Shown in pieces: positions 62,409-64,000 of a DNA stretch of 64,000 nt. The DNA is from Leeuwenhoekiella parthenopeia (GTDB lineage: Bacteria; Bacteroidota; Bacteroidia; Flavobacteriales; Flavobacteriaceae). The notes under the pieces are model-generated. The model did not search any database. It was not told the DNA's origin and saw nothing but the letters and a program-made list of their open reading frames with translations. The translations under genes were made by a program, and so were the position numbers. How positions within the stretch are numbered: the stretch's first letter is position 1; each line of letters starts with the position of its first letter. Location of the stretch: NCBI RefSeq assembly GCF_020782115.1, contig NZ_JAJGMW010000020.1, forward strand, positions 23,931 through 87,930, in the 5' to 3' direction.

Positions 62409-63086
62409 ATGAAAAATTTCATTCTCAAAAAATACACGACATTAAAATACCTGCTTGCCACACTGCTATTGTGCTTTTTCCTTTTGGTATTTCGCATCAA
62501 AACCACACACGACTATTTCGGTCTCTTCCTGGTGTGGAATCTCTTTCTGGCCTTTATCCCGCTGGGAATTGCCTGGTATGCGGAAGCGCAGGAACGGCTT
62601 GAAAAGCAGAAGCTTCAACTTTTTACAGCTTTGGCTGTCTGGCTGCTTTTTCTACCCAATGCCCCTTATGTCATTACCGATTTGATTCACCTGTCGTATA
62701 GTCCGGAGGATTGGCTCTGGTATGATCTGGTTACGATTAGTGTTTTTGCACTGCTGAGCCTGTATTTTGGTTTTGAATCTATACGCGTCTGGCGTAAATT
62801 GTTGGCAACACAAATCGCGGCTAAATGGGTCAATCTAGCAACTGTTGCGGTGCTTATCCTGTGCGGTTTTGGTATTTATCTGGGCAGATTTATACGTTTT
62901 AATTCGTGGGATGTGGTGACCAATCCGCTGGAGCTTCTATATACCATTGCGCAATATCTCATTAATCCCATTCAAAACCACAGAGTATGGATTTTCACCC
63001 TGAGTTTTGGGCTATTGCTTAATGCAGGCTACTTTAGTTTTCAGTTTTGGTTAACCAAAAAACAAAACCATGATTCCACGTGCTAA
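62409..63086 (+). CDS. DUF1361-family membrane protein
   Basis: 225 residues with about six transmembrane helices. DUF1361 pattern: LVWNLFLAFIPLGIAWYAEAQ, LTALAVWLLFLPNAPYVITDLIHLSY-like block (LFLPNAPYVITDLIHLS, with the LPNAPY motif), and LYLGRFIRFNSWDVVTNP. No function is established. Sits 67 bp after the DoxX-like gene and overlaps the DUF2809 gene by 17 bp, a typical DUF1361-DUF2809 pair. Confidence 0.93.
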   Translation: MKNFILKKYTTLKYLLATLLLCFFLLVFRIKTTHDYFGLFLVWNLFLAFIPLGIAWYAEAQERLEKQKLQLFTALAVWLLFLPNAPYVITDLIHLSYSPEDWLWYDLVTISVFALLSLYFGFESIRVWRKLLATQIAAKWVNLATVAVLILCGFGIYLGRFIRFNSWDVVTNPLELLYTIAQYLINPIQNHRVWIFTLSFGLLLNAGYFSFQFWLTKKQNHDSTC

Positions 63087-63441
63087 GCGGTTGTATTATG
63101 TGATTGGTTTTGTGATCCTTTTTGGTATTGAAGCGGCAATTGCTATGTATTTGAAAGGAGGATTCATTCGCAGTTATTTGGGTGATTTACTGGCGGTCAT
63201 TCTGATCTACACCTTGATTATGAGTTGTTCGCGTCTTGCCGTTAAAACAGGGCTGGTTCTCACCGCTTCAATCGCGTTACTGGTCGAAGTGCTTCAGCTT
63301 ATAGATCTGACTCAGTTTTTTGAAGGCACTTACAAACAGGTAGCCACTTTGGTTTTTGGCAGTCACTTCTCCTGGATTGACCTGTTAATGTACGCATTGG
63401 GGATGTTGGCGGTTTATCGGTTGGAACGGGTGAAAGGCTGA
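63070..63441 (+). CDS. DUF2809-family membrane protein
   Basis: 123 residues with four hydrophobic segments (YYVIGFVILFGIEAAIAMYL, YLGDLLAVILIYTLIMSCS, TGLVLTASIALLVEVLQLI, WIDLLMYALGMLAVYRL). DUF2809 signature G(G/S)FIRSYLGDLLAVILIY and EVLQLIDL are present. Function unknown. Its start lies inside the DUF1361 gene (17-bp overlap), so both are translated together. Last gene of the operon; repeat DNA follows. Confidence 0.92.
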   Translation: MIPRAKRLYYVIGFVILFGIEAAIAMYLKGGFIRSYLGDLLAVILIYTLIMSCSRLAVKTGLVLTASIALLVEVLQLIDLTQFFEGTYKQVATLVFGSHFSWIDLLMYALGMLAVYRLERVKG

Positions 63442-63463
63442 ATTTTTATTGTTATTGAAAGAA

Positions 63464-63504
63464 GTTTTCGGTTTTTGTTTTCGGTTTTCGGTTTTCGGTT
63501 TTCC
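63464..63504. repeat. GTTTTCG heptamer tract
   Basis: Units GTTTTCG, GTTTTTG, TTTTCG (six bases), GTTTTCG, GTTTTCG, GTTTTCC, then TAAGCTGCGAAAAAA, the same order as at 58295-58330. Confidence 0.8.
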
Positions 63505-63631
63505 TAAGCTGCGAAAAAAGTTTAATCGTTCAACTGTGTAATCGTTGAATCGCTTGACGGTCAAGATTCCTCGCCATAAATTCTTAACTGCTTGAAAGCT
63601 GATACGACCTTGTAAATGCAGAATGTAGCTT

Positions 63632-63873
63632 GCAGAATTAAGAGTTATTGCTGGTTTTGAATTCACGACCCTGAATCCTGAACCCAACTAACTGCTAACT
63701 GTGACTGCCTAATGAGACTGCTTGAAAAATTCTGAATGTAGAATGCAGAATTAAGAGTTATTGCTGGTTTTGAATTTACGACCCTGATTCTAGAACTCAA
63801 CTAACTACTAACTGTGACTGCCTACTGAGACTGCTTGAAAAATTCTGAATGTAGAATGCAGAATTAAGAGCTA
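63632..63873. repeat. 113-bp tandem repeat, two copies plus a third cut by an insertion sequence
   Basis: GCAGAATTAAGAG starts copies at 63632, 63745 and 63858. Copies 1 and 2 align over 113 bp (AACTAACT, GACTGCCTA and GAGACTGCTTGAAAAATTC are shared, few differences). Copy 3 breaks off after AAGAG, where the IS end begins. No open frame. With 63505-63631, this is the gene-free right part of the window (63442-63937). Confidence 0.88.
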
Positions 63874-64000
63874 TGAGCATCCCCCAAAAATTAGGACAGT
63901 AATTTAAGTTCCAAAATAACTTTAAATTTACTGTTTTATGACACGAAGAAAATTCACACCCAAGTTCAAGACCAAAGTGGTTTTAGAAGCTCTCAAAGAG
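63874..64000 (+). mobile_element. Left end of an IS3-family-like insertion sequence (truncated by window)
   Basis: TGAGCATCCCCCAAAAATTA begins right at the breakpoint of the 113-bp repeat, and reads like an IS3-type terminal end (TG start, CCCCCAAAAATTAGGACAG). A transposase start follows 64 bp later. The right end is outside. Confidence 0.7.
63938..64000 (+). CDS. Start of an IS3-type transposase OrfA (partial)
   Basis: ATG at 63938; the visible 21 codons read MTRRKFTPKFKTKVVLEALK, matching the first residues of IS3-family OrfA helix-turn-helix proteins (RRKFTPEFKxKVxLEAL). The gene runs off the right edge. Confidence 0.85.
   Translation, partial: MTRRKFTPKFKTKVVLEALKE

Overview
The window looks like chromosomal DNA of a member of the Bacteroidota, most likely a marine Flavobacteriaceae. 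Signs are a type IX secretion (T9SS) type B sorting domain, many lipoproteins, promoters of the TTTG / TAnnTTTG type, a bacillithiol deacetylase, a small SRP RNA and KDO synthesis. GC content is moderate, with clearly AT-richer patches around the toxin-antitoxin genes and one lipoprotein gene.

Layout. 0-13.7 kb: two small membrane proteins, an asymmetric ABC-F ATPase, a redox-dead thioredoxin-like lipoprotein, a transaldolase, an SDR, the SRP RNA gene with a clear promoter, then a secreted-protein run (glutaminyl cyclase-like lipoprotein, beta-helix lipoprotein, T9SS C-type lectin protein). 13.7-19 kb: one very large gene for a two-hydrolase plus CHAT protease fusion, the most unusual gene here. 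19-25 kb: HAD phosphatase, M28 peptidase, acetyltransferase, a truncated DUF1697 gene running into a repeat patch, and katG. 25-33.5 kb: HicAB, tRNA-His, bshB1, a trans-sulfuration enzyme, metabolic lipoproteins. 33.7-40.3 kb: amidohydrolase and a TPR/outer-membrane barrel operon. 40.5-49.7 kb: ftsE and a glycan-assembly cluster (four glycosyltransferases, flippase, sugar aminotransferase, acyltransferase) interrupted by a RAYT transposase with its REP-like hairpins. 50-57.8 kb: ParE-type toxin-antitoxin pair, typA, kdsA, a TlpA-like lipoprotein, an esterase. 58.3-63.4 kb: an operon headed by a membrane protein and a winged-helix regulator, with two matching operator palindromes, followed by a COQ4-like gene, creD, DoxX-like, DUF1361 and DUF2809 membrane proteins. 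The right edge holds a 113-bp tandem repeat and the left end of an IS3-type insertion sequence.

How it fits together. Much of the window serves the cell envelope: lipoprotein and T9SS cargo, N-terminal glutamine cyclisation, KDO and O-glycan assembly, CreD. All six predicted signal peptidase I substrates would expose glutamine after cleavage, and a glutaminyl cyclase gene lies in the same window. Intergenic DNA carries a recurring family of seven-base tandem repeats and shared sequence modules, which join otherwise unrelated loci. The strongest candidates for undescribed biology are the lipase-lipase-CHAT protein, the operator pair of the winged-helix operon, the RAYT/REP locus and the heptamer repeat family.
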